NCBI RefSeq assembly: GCF_009742725.1
Contig: NZ_WPHG01000007.1
Location: 1 to 64,000 of the forward strand
Direction: 5' to 3'
DNA length: 64,000 bases
DNA from: Nitratireductor arenosus
GTDB taxonomy: Bacteria; Pseudomonadota; Alphaproteobacteria; Rhizobiales; Rhizobiaceae
Positions 46,746 to 56,468 of the stretch are shown in pieces (within the stretch, counting starts at the first letter, position 1; each line of letters begins with the position of its first letter). The translations under genes and the position numbers were made by a program. Under the pieces are notes generated by a model. It made no database searches, was not told the DNA's origin, and saw only the letters and a program-made list of their open reading frames with translations.

Positions 46746-48989
46746 CTACCCGTTCACGCGATGTCCCTCGCTGACGGACGGCGTATCGCGAAGTTGCCCC
46801 AGAAGCCGGTTGAGGTGCTTGAGGTCCCAGACCTCGAGGTCGAAAACCATCTCGGTGAAATCCGGCGCGGTCCGCACCATCGACAATTTGTGGATGTTGG
46901 CGTCGTTGGAGGCGATCACCTGGGCGATCTCGGCCAGCGAGCCCGGCTCGTTGATCGCGGTGACGGAAATACGCGCCGGAAAACGCTCATTGGTGCCCTC
47001 GACGATGTCCCAGCGCACGTCGATCCAGCGTTCCGGCTGATCGTCGAAGGCGGTCAGCGAGGGTGACTGGATCGGATAGATGGTGATGCCGGATCCTGGC
47101 TGCATGATGCCGACAATCCGGTCGCCCGGGACCGCGCCCTCGGGTGCGAAACGCACGGGAAGATCGCCGGCCACGCCGCGGATCGGCAGGGCGCTCTCAT
47201 CCGAGGCCTTTTTCTTACGCTTCCGCGCCCCGTCCTTCTTCGCCGACCGGCCGGGTATCTTGAACAGCATGCCGGCGGCATCTCTCAGGTTGAACCAGCC
47301 CTCCTCGCGCGGACGCGGTACCGCGGTCACGCGCTCGTCCTTGTAGTCGGGAAACACGGCGCGCAGCACGTCGGGCGAGGACAGTTCGCCGCGCCCTACC
47401 GCCGCCACCACATCCTCGATGTCCTTGCGTGCCAGACGGTGCAGCACCGGCTTCAACTGATCGCGCGAATAGGCGTGGCCGGCCCGCTCGAAGGCCCGTT
47501 CGAGGATGCGCGTGCCGAGCCCGGAATACTGCTTGCGGATCGCGGCGCGCGTGGCGCGCCTGATGGCCGAGCGCGCCTTGCCGGTGACAACCACCTGCTC
47601 CCAGGCGGCGGGCGGCACCTGGGCCTTGGAACGGATGATGTCGACCTCGTCGCCGTTCTTCAACTCCGTCATCAATGGCATGATCCTGCCGTTGACCTTG
47701 GCGCCGACACAGGTGTCGCCGACATCGGTGTGGACGGCGTAGGCGAAGTCGATCGGGGTGGCGCCGCGCGGCAGCGCGATAAGCTTGCCTTTCGGGGTGA
47801 AACAGAACACCTGGTCCTGGAACATCTCCAGCCGGGTATTCTCCAAAAACTCCTCGGGATTGTCGCCTTCCGACAGCGCCTCGATGGTGCGGCGGAGCCA
47901 GGCATAGGCGTTGGTTTCCGTTGAGATCGCGTGGCCGGCACCGTTCGGCCTGTTGCCAAAGTCCTTGTAGATGGAATGGGCGGCGACACCATATTCCGCG
48001 ACCCGGTCCATGGAATAAGTGCGGATCTGCAGTTCGACGCGCTGGCGCGATGGGCCGACGATGGTGGTGTGGATCGAGCGGTAGTCGTTCTGCTTCGGGG
48101 TAGAGATGTAATCCTTGAAGCGGCCGGGCACCATCGACCAAGTGGTATGGATCGCGCACAGTGCCCGGTAGCAATCCTCGGTCTCTTCGACCAATACGCG
48201 AAAGCCGAAAATGTCTGAAAGCTGCTCGAAGGAAAGCGCCTTGGTCTCCATCTTGCGGAACACCGACCACGGCTTTTTCTGGCGGCTCTTCACCTCCGCC
48301 TTGATGTCGTATTCGACAAACAGCGCCGAAAGCGCGGTTTCGATCTCGCCGATCACGCCCCGGTTGCGCTCGAAGATTTCCGTCAGGCGTTCGGTCACCG
48401 CCCGGTAGCCGCCGGGATTGATGTGCTTGAAGGCGAGTTCCTCCAGCTCCTCGCGCATATCCTGCATGCCCATGCGTCCGGCGAGCGGCGCATAGATGTC
48501 CATGGTTTCTTCGGCGATGCGCAGGCGCTTGTGTTCCGGCACGTGATCGAGCGTGCGCATATTGTGCAGCCGGTCGGCCAGTTTGACCAGCAGCACCCGC
48601 ACATCCTCGGCGATCGCCAGAAGCAGTTTGCGCAGGTTTTCCGCCTGCTCCGCCTTCTTGGAGACGAGGTCGAGCTTCTTGAGCTTTGTCAGCCCGTCGA
48701 CCAACTTGCCCATGTCCTTGCCGAACAGCTCGTCGATTTCCTGGCGGGTGGCGGTGGTGTCCTCGATCGTGTCGTGAAGCAAGGCGACGGCGATGGTCGA
48801 TTCGTCGAGATGCATGTCGACCAGAATGGCGGCGACCTCGAGCGGATGCGAAAAATACGGATCGCCGGAAGCGCGCTTCTGATGGCCATGTTTTTGCATG
48901 GCGTAGACATAGGCCTTGTTCAGGAGCGCCTCGTTGACGTCGGGCTTGTAGCGTTGCACACGCTCGACAAGCTCATACTGGCGCATCAT
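46746..48989 (-). CDS. rsh: Bifunctional (p)ppGpp synthetase/hydrolase
   Basis: Rsh makes and degrades the alarmone (p)ppGpp. The 747-aa protein has the HD hydrolase (H48, HD72-73, ED76-77, in SHPLEV and LLHDTIED), the synthetase (RFKDYISTPKQNDYRSIHTT and QIRT), a TGS domain (CFTPKGKLIALPRGATPIDFAYAVH), a helical region and a C-terminal ACT domain. Rhizobia usually have this single long homologue. Rsh begins with two Met codons; GGAG lies just upstream. A strong terminator lies between it and rpoZ. Confidence 0.96.
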   Translation of the reverse strand: MMRQYELVERVQRYKPDVNEALLNKAYVYAMQKHGHQKRASGDPYFSHPLEVAAILVDMHLDESTIAVALLHDTIEDTTATRQEIDELFGKDMGKLVDGLTKLKKLDLVSKKAEQAENLRKLLLAIAEDVRVLLVKLADRLHNMRTLDHVPEHKRLRIAEETMDIYAPLAGRMGMQDMREELEELAFKHINPGGYRAVTERLTEIFERNRGVIGEIETALSALFVEYDIKAEVKSRQKKPWSVFRKMETKALSFEQLSDIFGFRVLVEETEDCYRALCAIHTTWSMVPGRFKDYISTPKQNDYRSIHTTIVGPSRQRVELQIRTYSMDRVAEYGVAAHSIYKDFGNRPNGAGHAISTETNAYAWLRRTIEALSEGDNPEEFLENTRLEMFQDQVFCFTPKGKLIALPRGATPIDFAYAVHTDVGDTCVGAKVNGRIMPLMTELKNGDEVDIIRSKAQVPPAAWEQVVVTGKARSAIRRATRAAIRKQYSGLGTRILERAFERAGHAYSRDQLKPVLHRLARKDIEDVVAAVGRGELSSPDVLRAVFPDYKDERVTAVPRPREEGWFNLRDAAGMLFKIPGRSAKKDGARKRKKKASDESALPIRGVAGDLPVRFAPEGAVPGDRIVGIMQPGSGITIYPIQSPSLTAFDDQPERWIDVRWDIVEGTNERFPARISVTAINEPGSLAEIAQVIASNDANIHKLSMVRTAPDFTEMVFDLEVWDLKHLNRLLGQLRDTPSVSEGHRVNG

Positions 48990-49011
48990 CGCAAGGCCGG
49001 CTCCTCAAAAC

Positions 49012-49044
49012 AAAAAACATGCGCCGCGACGACACGGCGCATGT
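49012..49044 (-). terminator. Rho-independent terminator between rpoZ and rsh
   Basis: On the minus strand ACATGCGCCG / CGGCGCATGT (10-bp perfect stem, 8-nt loop) is followed by TTTTTTG and TTTT. It lies 52 nt after rpoZ and 22 nt before the rsh start. So rsh either has its own promoter or depends on read-through; part of the T run would be in its leader. Confidence 0.88.
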
Positions 49045-49095
49045 CATAATTATACACGACTTGGCGCCCCCGGTAGGGGGAGCGGCCCGTTCGTG

Positions 49096-49500
49096 TCAGA
49101 AATCGTCGCTTTTCTCCGGCGGGACCAGGCCTTCGATGCCCGCCAGAAGGTCTTCTTCGCTCATCCGGTCGAAGGAAACCGGCTCGTCGTCGGTCGGCGC
49201 CGCGTCGGCAAGCGGGGACGCCGCCTCGTCCTGCTCGATAACCTCCGGCTCGTCCGCCTCGGGCTCGTCGACCTCGACGTGCTTTTGCAGAGAATGGATC
49301 AGATCTTCCTTCAAGTCGCCGGGCGACAGCGTCTCGTCGGCGATCTCGCGCAACGCCACGACGGGGTTTTTGTCGTTGTCGCGATCGACGGTGATCGCCG
49401 CGCCCTGGGAAATCTGCCGAGCGCGGTGACCGGACAGGAGCACCAGCTCGAAACGGTTTTCGACCTTGTCGATGCAGTCTTCAACGGTGACGCGGGCCAT
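49096..49500 (-). CDS. rpoZ: RNA polymerase omega subunit
   Basis: Omega stabilises the beta' subunit and, in many bacteria, binds ppGpp. The 134-aa protein has the core [22 protein letters not shown] ... GHRARQI and [11 protein letters not shown], then an acidic tail ([14 protein letters not shown]...) of about 60 residues, longer than the E. coli 91-aa form but usual in rhizobia. GAAAGGGG lies before the ATG. Located with rsh as in E. coli. Confidence 0.95.
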   Translation of the reverse strand: MARVTVEDCIDKVENRFELVLLSGHRARQISQGAAITVDRDNDKNPVVALREIADETLSPGDLKEDLIHSLQKHVEVDEPEADEPEVIEQDEAASPLADAAPTDDEPVSFDRMSEEDLLAGIEGLVPPEKSDDF

Positions 49501-49626
49501 CAATGCCCCTTTCAGCTTCGATTGTTCGGGATTTGGTCGGCTCCTTACTCCGGATGCGGCCAAATTACAAGCATTCCCGCATCGCCCCCCACCGGTGCGC
49601 GCGCCATATCAAAGCGGCGGCGGCCA

Positions 49627-50526
49627 CTAGAAGGACGGCGCGGCGACGCCGGCGCGCCGGCAGGCCGCAGCCAGCGTATTGGCCATCAGCATCGCGATCG
49701 TCATCGGTCCGATGCCACCCGGCACCGGCGTTATCGCTCCGGCATTCTCGCAGGCCGCCTCGAAATCGACATCGCCGACGAGGCGCGACTTGCCGTCGCC
49801 TTTCTCGGGCGCCGGGATCCGGTTGATGCCGACATCAATAACCGTGGCGCCAGGCTTGATCCAGTCGCCCTTGACCATCCGTGGCCGCCCCACCGCGGCC
49901 ACGAGGATGTCGGCCGTGCGGCACAGCGCGGCGAGATCGCGCGTGCGGCTGTGCGCGATCGTGACAGTGGCGTTGGCCGCCAGAAGCAGATTGGCCATCG
50001 GCTTGCCGACAATGTTGGAGCGGCCGATGACAACGGCGGTGAGGCCCGACAGATCGCGGCCGCGCGCGCGCTCCGTCAAGATCATCGAGCCGGCCGGTGT
50101 ACACGGCACGAAGGCGGAATCGGTCTCGCCGGTCGAAAGCTTGCCGACATTGATGAAATGGAAACCGTCGACATCCTTGTCGGGGTCGATCGACTGAATG
50201 ACGCGGCCGGCGTCGATATGAGCGGGCAAGGGAAGCTGAACCAGAATGCCGTGAATGGCCGGATCGGCGTTCAGGTCGGCGATCAGGGCAAGAAGCGTCG
50301 CTTCATCCGTCTCCTCGGCCAGTTCGTGCTGCAGGGAATGAAAACCGCATTCCTTGGCTTTCCTGGATTTCGACGCCACGTAGACCTGACTGGCGGGATC
50401 GGTTCCAACGATCACCACCGCAATGCCTGGCACGACGCCGGTCCGCCCGCGCAGCCCCTCGGCACCGCCCTTGACGGCCGCGACGATCTCGTCGGCAACC
50501 TTCCGTCCCTCGATCCGCTCGGCCAT
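49627..50526 (-). CDS. folD: Methylenetetrahydrofolate dehydrogenase/cyclohydrolase
   Basis: FolD interconverts methylene-, methenyl- and formyl-tetrahydrofolate with NADP. The 299-aa protein has [14 protein letters not shown] (catalytic Lys), [32 protein letters not shown] (NADP fold) and [12 protein letters not shown]. Length is normal. Separated from rpoZ by 126 nt, from wzz by 99 nt, apparently monocistronic. Confidence 0.96.
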   Translation of the reverse strand: MAERIEGRKVADEIVAAVKGGAEGLRGRTGVVPGIAVVIVGTDPASQVYVASKSRKAKECGFHSLQHELAEETDEATLLALIADLNADPAIHGILVQLPLPAHIDAGRVIQSIDPDKDVDGFHFINVGKLSTGETDSAFVPCTPAGSMILTERARGRDLSGLTAVVIGRSNIVGKPMANLLLAANATVTIAHSRTRDLAALCRTADILVAAVGRPRMVKGDWIKPGATVIDVGINRIPAPEKGDGKSRLVGDVDFEAACENAGAITPVPGGIGPMTIAMLMANTLAAACRRAGVAAPSF

Positions 50527-50625
50527 TCGTCGCTCCCGAATCCATTCGATCCGGGAGCATTATGCGACAATCCACACTGGCGATACCTGCGATTGCGTCG
50601 CGGTGTGCCGTAAACGCGAAAGCCG

Positions 50626-53223
50626 TCAGATGAAGCGGCGACGACCGCGATTTTCACTAAGCTCGCGCAGGGCTTCGCGGAACTCGCGCAGGCTTTCGCG
50701 GATCTCGTTGATAGCGTCGCCGTCGTGGTCCTGAGCAGCTACGGACCTGTCCGTGACCGGTCGTCCGGCAGCCGCATCGACATGCGGCGCGGCGCCATAA
50801 CCGGCCGGGTCGGCTTGCGGCGCATGCGGCGGCGCGTGGTGTTGCCACGGCTGGACGTTATGCTGCGGATCGGGCCAATAGGGCTGGGCCTGTGGTATCG
50901 GCCGAGGCCAATAGGCCGGCGACGCTGGTGGGTAACCATGCCCGGGCTGCGCCCAGGGATGACGCGGTTGCGACGCATGCCGATGAACGGACGCAGGCTC
51001 GCCGACAAAGCCCGGATACCAGCCATAGACCGGACCGGGTGCGGGATAGTGGGCGGCCGTCGCGGGGTCGTACCAATATTGACCATGGGGGCCGGGTGCG
51101 GGCTCGGCTGTTTCGGGCGAACGTGTCGCCGGCCACGCTGAATAGTCCGGCATGCGATGCATATCTGCCTCCTCGGCGGTCTCCGCCGCAGTTGCGGCGG
51201 GTTCGGTTGCACTGGATTCTCGGTGACGGGACTCTGAACCGGAAGCCTCTACAAACTCGGCCTGCGGCGACTCTTTTCTAACGGCAGAAACGCCATTATC
51301 GTCCGGCTCGTCCGGCTCGTCCGGCTCCCGCCGGCGCTCGGCGGGCGCAAGTTGCGTTGTCGGCGATGCGGGCGCCGGCGGACCGACCGGCGCGGCGGAC
51401 GCCCTGCCCATGCTGGCACGAAAACTGTCATAGGCACCGCGGGCACCACCCAGCCCGACGCCGGCGGCAAATCCGAACATGGTGGCGAGCACAGTCATTG
51501 TCTTGCGCGACATGCCGGTCGGTTCAAGCGGCGGCATCGCTTCGGAGATGACGCTAATATTGACCGCGTTGATATCCTTTTGCTGCCCGGTCTCGCGGGC
51601 GCGCAGCAGGAACCCTTCGTAGACCGCCCGCTTGGCGGACGCTTCACGCTCGAGCTCGCGCACCGTCACCAGCTCGTCACTCAGATTGGCTTGGCGCGCC
51701 TTTAGCTGCGCGAGGCGCGCGGCCAACTCCTGCTCGAGCTGCACGGCCCGCTTGAGGTCGACCTGGATCGATTGCGCCACCAGCCGCAATTCCTGGGAAA
51801 TCTGCTGACGCGCGCTGACGAGCTGCGCCTCGACTGCGGCGCGTTCGGGATGCCTAGGTCCGAGTTTGGCGCCAAGCCGGTCCGCTTCCTGGCGCAGCGT
51901 CGAATATTGCGCACGCATTTCGGTGAGAACCGGCGAGTTGATCTGCTCGGGCAGGTTTCCGGTCAGGATAGAGTCGACCGAGACCGAACGTGCGGACGAA
52001 GCGCGCGCGTTGAGCTCGAGCGTGCGGGCCCGCGCGGTCGCAAGCTGATCGTTGAGCTTGATGATCTCGTCGTCGCTGATCAGGCGTCCCTGGGCGTCGA
52101 CGATATCGTTTTCAGCCTTGAACGCCTCGATCTGCCGTTCCGCAGCCTCAACACCGGCGCGCAGTTCGGCCAGCCGCGAGGACAACTCATCCGACGCCTT
52201 GCCGGCCGTTCCGGACTGCAAGTCACCATAGGTCTCAAGGAACACTTCGGTGACGGTGTTGGCGATCAGGGCCGCTTTTTGCGGACTTTCCGATTTGGCG
52301 GCGATGGAAATTACAAAAGTCTTGCCGCCGCGCTCGGCGTCGACGGCGTGAAAAAGGTTTTCCACGGTTATCGCGTGGCGGTTGGCGTTGGCGCCCTCCT
52401 CCCCACCCGCCAGCGAAAGCAGGGAGGTTAGCCCGGAAAGCAGACTTCCCAGGCCGCCGCTGCCGCCCTCGCCGTTGAATTCCGGATCTTGATCCAGGTT
52501 AAGCCGGGCAACCGTCTTGTTCATCACTGTGCCGGAAAGGATGACCCGCACCTGATTTTCCACTAGGGCCAGGGTCGCGTCGGATGGCAGCCCGCCGGAC
52601 GTCAGATCGCGGTCCAGGAACTTGATGTCGCGCGGATCGACGAGCATCTCGGCGATCGCCTGGTATTCCTTCGGCGTCGACAGGGCGATGAACACCCCGA
52701 GCAGCGCACCGCAGATCGTTGTGGCGGCGATCAAGCCTTTCGAATTGAAGATACCGCCGATAACGGCCATCGGATCGATCAGCGGCCGCCAGTATGGATC
52801 GCGCTCGTCGCTCGAGGTCCTCGTTCCAACGTCGCGGCCGCGACCGGGCGTGTCTGTCTTGGCCGACCGATCTGCCGGGACGGCGCGAGCGGGCCCGTCG
52901 GAACGAGGAACCCAAAGTCCCGACCATCCAGGTTCGGCGCGATGCTGACGGTTCGGTTGCGGGGCGTCCTGAATACCAATGTCGTCGCCCGATTCGGCCG
53001 AATGCCGCGACAACGCCTTGATCAGCGGGCTGCGCCCTGCCTCGCGGCGCGAGCGCGCGATCTCATGGCGCTCGGCCGGCGAAACCGCCAACTCATCCGC
53101 CGCGGCCACCGGCTCGCGGCCATCGCGCCCCCCCTTCGTGCCCCGACCGTCCGCATGCGGGTCGACGAGGGTCAAGAGAGACCCTTTTCGCTTCTTGCGG
53201 TCGCGGTTGTCGAAAGCTGGCAT
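50626..53223 (-). CDS. Wzz/GumC-type polysaccharide co-polymerase with Tyr-rich tail, no kinase
   Basis: The 865-aa protein has an Arg/Lys-rich cytoplasmic N-terminus (1-150), TM1 at about 164-181, a Wzz periplasmic domain (AEMLVDPRDIKFLDRD... LENQVRVI), long coiled coils (about 330-560), and TM2 near 575-600. Instead of a BY-kinase it ends in ~260 residues: acidic/Pro stretch, a 130-residue block with about 10 Tyr, 7 Trp and many His and Pro (687-816), and an amphipathic helix (INEIRESLREFREAL). It should control polymer length or export with Wzy. A CtrA-like box lies upstream. Confidence 0.85.
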   Translation of the reverse strand: MPAFDNRDRKKRKGSLLTLVDPHADGRGTKGGRDGREPVAAADELAVSPAERHEIARSRREAGRSPLIKALSRHSAESGDDIGIQDAPQPNRQHRAEPGWSGLWVPRSDGPARAVPADRSAKTDTPGRGRDVGTRTSSDERDPYWRPLIDPMAVIGGIFNSKGLIAATTICGALLGVFIALSTPKEYQAIAEMLVDPRDIKFLDRDLTSGGLPSDATLALVENQVRVILSGTVMNKTVARLNLDQDPEFNGEGGSGGLGSLLSGLTSLLSLAGGEEGANANRHAITVENLFHAVDAERGGKTFVISIAAKSESPQKAALIANTVTEVFLETYGDLQSGTAGKASDELSSRLAELRAGVEAAERQIEAFKAENDIVDAQGRLISDDEIIKLNDQLATARARTLELNARASSARSVSVDSILTGNLPEQINSPVLTEMRAQYSTLRQEADRLGAKLGPRHPERAAVEAQLVSARQQISQELRLVAQSIQVDLKRAVQLEQELAARLAQLKARQANLSDELVTVRELEREASAKRAVYEGFLLRARETGQQKDINAVNISVISEAMPPLEPTGMSRKTMTVLATMFGFAAGVGLGGARGAYDSFRASMGRASAAPVGPPAPASPTTQLAPAERRREPDEPDEPDDNGVSAVRKESPQAEFVEASGSESRHRESSATEPAATAAETAEEADMHRMPDYSAWPATRSPETAEPAPGPHGQYWYDPATAAHYPAPGPVYGWYPGFVGEPASVHRHASQPRHPWAQPGHGYPPASPAYWPRPIPQAQPYWPDPQHNVQPWQHHAPPHAPQADPAGYGAAPHVDAAAGRPVTDRSVAAQDHDGDAINEIRESLREFREALRELSENRGRRRFI

Positions 53224-53270
53224 CGGTTCGCATATCTCGGATAGGTTGCAACGCCCACCGGCGCCAATCG

Positions 53271-53285
53271 TTAAGGCACGCTAAA
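53271..53285 (-). promoter_or_regulatory. CtrA-like box upstream of the wzz-like gene (one mismatch)
   Basis: On the minus strand it reads TTTAGCGTGCCTTAAC, that is TTTA-N7-TTAA followed by C, one base from the consensus. It lies about 48-62 nt before the wzz start in the wzz/wzx divergent region, which also holds an AT-rich TTAATTTTCTTAATTTTT stretch at about 53305-53322. Confidence 0.35.
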
Positions 53286-53427
53286 CAGCCATGGGAAACA
53301 AAAGGTTAATTTTCTTAATTTTTCGCGACCTTGCGGCCCCGGTGTGGCGGCGGTGCGCGGGACCGCAAAACCGCGCGTTAATGTTTGATCGATAAGGTAC
53401 TTTCGAAAAGGCAGGACATCAGCGCCT

Positions 53428-54735
53428 ATGGCACCGCATTCCGGCATCGACGCCACCGACGCCAGGGTCGGTGCGATGGACCGTATTTCCGATTTTCTGA
53501 CGTCGCGAACCGCGCTGCTGCGCGACTACCTGACCGCGGTGAGCGGTTCGCTCGGACGCCTCGTTTTCTCGCTGCTTTATTTCGTCGTGCTGGCCAACAC
53601 ACTGTCGATCGCCGAGTTCGGGCTTTTTGCCACCGCATCGGCCGCCGGCGTGATGCTGTCACGCATTGTCGGCTTCGGCTTCGTGTCCTCGCTCTATCGA
53701 ATAGCAACCGTCAAACCGCGCTTACTTGGCACGTTCGCCGGCGGCTTTCTGCTGATGACCGTGCTGTCGCTTCCTGTGCTCGCGGCTGCGAGCTGGCTCA
53801 CGCATTCCATCTTTTTCGTCGGCGACCTGCCGTTCGCGACTTTCGCGCTAGTGATCGTGTCGGAGGCGCTGCTGTGGCGCATGGTCGAAACGGTAGTTAT
53901 CGTCAACAACGGACTGAACCGCTTCGCGGCCGCCGCCGTGCTGGTGATCGCCGGAACGGCGTTGCGGGCCGTCGCGGCCGGGCTGTTCGCGCTCGCGACC
54001 GCGCCCGTGCTTGTCGATTGGGTTTACTATTACCTCGCCGCGAACGGGGCATGCCTCGCGATCGCGCTTGCCTTCTTCTGGCCGCGCCAGCGCCTGCGGC
54101 TGCGACCGGCACTCTACTGGTCCCGTCTCGCCGACGCGCTCTACGTGGCGGGGGCGGAGCTTCTGTTCTACCTGCAGATGGAACTGGACAAGCTCCTGGT
54201 TCTTGCGCTGGGCGGGCCGCATCTGGCCGGCATCTACGCGATCGTCATGCGGCTGGTTGATCTGACCGCGATCCCGGTCCGCACCTTCACCATGTTGCTC
54301 GTGCAAAGGCTGATGCGCGCGCCCGAAACGCTGTCGAAACTATGGCTGCGCGTCGGGTTCGAGGCCGGCATCCTGGCCATTTCCACGCTCGGCCTGGCCG
54401 GGCTCGCGCTGGTGTTGCATTTCTACCCGACGGTCCTGGGCGGCAATGTCTCGCAGGCCGGGCCACTGGTTATCTTCGCGCTCGCCGTGCCGGGGCTGCG
54501 CAACCTGATCGAATATCAAGCGGAATTGCTGTTCGCGCGCGGTCAGATGCTGTTGCGCGCAATCAACCTGGCCATACTTGCCGGCGCCAAAGCCCTCGTG
54601 CTCACCTATCTGCTGCTCGGCGCGCTCGACGCCCAGCAACTCGTGCTGATGCTGAACGGCGCGTTCGCGGTGCTCTATCTCGCCTCCGCGGTCCTGACCT
54701 ACAGCGCGCTCAGGCTGCCGGCGAAACGCGCCTGA
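53428..54735 (+). CDS. Wzx-like polysaccharide flippase
   Basis: The 435-aa membrane protein has about 12-14 hydrophobic segments, typical of the oligosaccharide flippase (PST/MOP) family, with SLYFVVLANTLSIAEFGLF-type start and repeated Tyr/Arg at helix ends. It should move undecaprenyl-linked repeat units across the inner membrane. Divergent from the wzz-like gene over 204 nt. The ATG at 53428 is used; 53476 has a better-placed AGGGTCGG site and is an alternative. Confidence 0.82.
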   Translation: MAPHSGIDATDARVGAMDRISDFLTSRTALLRDYLTAVSGSLGRLVFSLLYFVVLANTLSIAEFGLFATASAAGVMLSRIVGFGFVSSLYRIATVKPRLLGTFAGGFLLMTVLSLPVLAAASWLTHSIFFVGDLPFATFALVIVSEALLWRMVETVVIVNNGLNRFAAAAVLVIAGTALRAVAAGLFALATAPVLVDWVYYYLAANGACLAIALAFFWPRQRLRLRPALYWSRLADALYVAGAELLFYLQMELDKLLVLALGGPHLAGIYAIVMRLVDLTAIPVRTFTMLLVQRLMRAPETLSKLWLRVGFEAGILAISTLGLAGLALVLHFYPTVLGGNVSQAGPLVIFALAVPGLRNLIEYQAELLFARGQMLLRAINLAILAGAKALVLTYLLLGALDAQQLVLMLNGAFAVLYLASAVLTYSALRLPAKRA

Positions 54736-54750
54736 CGGGCCCGACGCGGC

Positions 54751-55680
54751 CTAACGGCCTTCAGCGGCGCGCACCAGATCACGGATCAGGGTCACGTCGG
54801 TACCGATAAAGGACTGCATGCCGATCGCCACCTGGCCAGGGTCCATCCCGTCGACGAATGCCCGCACCGTCGTGTCCGTCAACCGCGGGCCGCGCCAATA
54901 GACCCGGCACAGTTCCTCGTCGGACAGAAAATGGCCCCGTCCCTTCAGGACCTCGTCGACATAGCGCCCGTAGATCATGCATTCGGAGAATTTCCGATTC
55001 GCCCCGATCGCCTCGACCCAGTGTCGCCCGCTCGTCCGTTCGATCTGCTCGCACATCGATACGACCGCGTCGCGCCGCCAGGCGATGAAGGTCGCGATAT
55101 AATCGTGCGGCGCGACCATCGGGGCCGTTATACCAAGCACCTTCGCGGCATTTTTCGACCATATCTTCTGATCGCCGTCCACGGTCCGCTGAAGCGCGTT
55201 GTCGCGCCGGAACAGGCGTACCCGTCCGTCCTTCCAGAAGCGGCCGCAGTCGAAATCCTTCAGAACGGCAACATCCGAATCGCAATAAATCAGCGCGTCT
55301 TCCTTCGCATGGGCGGCGATGGCGATGCGACGCAATTGCTGCACATGCCAGCCGCGCAACGGCTTGGTGCGTGTCGAAAGCCAGAATTTGCGCCGGAACA
55401 GGCTCGTCGGATCCGGCACCACCCGCAGCCAGGTGGGCAGGATATCGCGTTCGTCGACCACGATCCGGTCGGCGGTCTCGAGCGCGCGAAAAAGCGCCAC
55501 GTCGGCATGCGCGACCAGAATGTAGTGCCGGCTGTGGCCGGTAACGTGCCGATCGATAGTTTCGCACAGAAGCCGACAGCGCTCGAAATCCGGTGCGTAA
55601 CTCGCCGTCACCAGCGCGCTGGTGCCGACAGCTTGCATTTCGCACGGCGTGTCGATCCCCGGCTGAACGGCCACGTTCAC
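54751..55680 (-). CDS. DUF6492-like glycosyltransferase
   Basis: The 309-aa protein has a GT-A like start (ALVTASYAPDFERCRLLCETI) and a DxD motif (ALIYCDSDVAVLKD) typical of nucleotide-sugar binding. It resembles the rhizobial DUF6492 group, which is found in polysaccharide loci, but I am not certain of the family. The late part (FSECMIYGRYVDEVL) could bind the acceptor. Its ATG overlaps the WecG-family gene stop by four bases. Confidence 0.75.
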   Translation of the reverse strand: MNVAVQPGIDTPCEMQAVGTSALVTASYAPDFERCRLLCETIDRHVTGHSRHYILVAHADVALFRALETADRIVVDERDILPTWLRVVPDPTSLFRRKFWLSTRTKPLRGWHVQQLRRIAIAAHAKEDALIYCDSDVAVLKDFDCGRFWKDGRVRLFRRDNALQRTVDGDQKIWSKNAAKVLGITAPMVAPHDYIATFIAWRRDAVVSMCEQIERTSGRHWVEAIGANRKFSECMIYGRYVDEVLKGRGHFLSDEELCRVYWRGPRLTDTTVRAFVDGMDPGQVAIGMQSFIGTDVTLIRDLVRAAEGR

Positions 55681-56468
55681 GCCGCCGGCCCCGCGCGCCG
55701 CAATTTTTGCAACAGAACCCGGAACAGGAAAAGCGGATTACCGACAATATAGCGGCGCCATAGGCGCGCGGGCTCCAACCCAAGCCGGAAGAGCCATTCC
55801 AGGCGCAGCCATCGCACCCATGAGGGCGCGCGCGGGATGGCGCCGCTCAGGAAATCGAACAGCGCGCCGACCGCAAACGCGGTCGTGCAATGATCCGCGC
55901 TCAACCGGTCGTCGATCCAGTATTCCTGGCGCGGTACGCCCATCGCCACCAAAAGAACGTCGGGACGTTGCTGGCGGAGCCGCGCCAAAATCTCATCCTC
56001 CGCCGCTGCGTCGAAAAACCCGTCATGAACGACCGTGACCAGATGGTGCGGCAACATCTCCCTTAAGCGCTCCGCCGCCTGCTCGACATTGTCCCTGCTC
56101 GCGCCGAGCAGGCCGACCGACAGCGGTTTTTGCTGCGATTTCAGGAAAGCCGGGATGAAATCGGTGCCGTTGAGATTGGCCGGAAACGGGGCGCCGTAAA
56201 GAATCTTCGCCGCCATATCGACGCCAACGCCGTCGGCCAGCACCACGAAGTCAGAGAGCAGGGCCGCGAAACGGGCATCGGTGCTGGCAATGTTGGCGAT
56301 ATGAGCGTTGAGGAAGCCGATCTTGGTGAACCGCCGCTCCTGGATGCGATGCGCCAGGAAATCGATCGCCTCGGCTCGGTCGAAGGGTGCGACATTGACG
56401 CCGAGAATGTCCTTTTCCCGCTGAACGTTAGGCTGTCCTGCCGGTGCGGTGAGGGAATGCATGCTCAT
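55677..56468 (-). CDS. WecG/TagA/CpsF family glycosyltransferase
   Basis: The 263-aa protein is a GT26-type enzyme that adds a second sugar to an undecaprenyl-diphosphate-linked primer. Family marks: KIGFLNAHIANI, ADGVGVDMAAKI, LNGTDFIPAF, VLLVAMGVPRQEYW, and the C-terminal membrane-binding VRWLRLEWLFRLGLEPARL. In Caulobacter HfsJ, of the same family, makes holdfast. The ATG at 56468 overlaps the GT4 stop (ATGA); ATG 56462 is two codons on. Confidence 0.9.
   Translation of the reverse strand: MSMHSLTAPAGQPNVQREKDILGVNVAPFDRAEAIDFLAHRIQERRFTKIGFLNAHIANIASTDARFAALLSDFVVLADGVGVDMAAKILYGAPFPANLNGTDFIPAFLKSQQKPLSVGLLGASRDNVEQAAERLREMLPHHLVTVVHDGFFDAAAEDEILARLRQQRPDVLLVAMGVPRQEYWIDDRLSADHCTTAFAVGALFDFLSGAIPRAPSWVRWLRLEWLFRLGLEPARLWRRYIVGNPLFLFRVLLQKLRRAGPAA

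Noticed and set aside
49093-50613. Plus-strand open frame of 506 codons opposite rpoZ and folD
   Set aside because: Covers two conserved genes and the gap between them on the opposite strand; composition is that of a reversed high-GC coding strand.
53303-53322. TTAATTTTCTTAATTTTT as a third CtrA site in the wzz/wzx gap
   Set aside because: The TTAA halves are five, not seven, bases apart, so it does not fit the consensus; more likely a promoter AT block.
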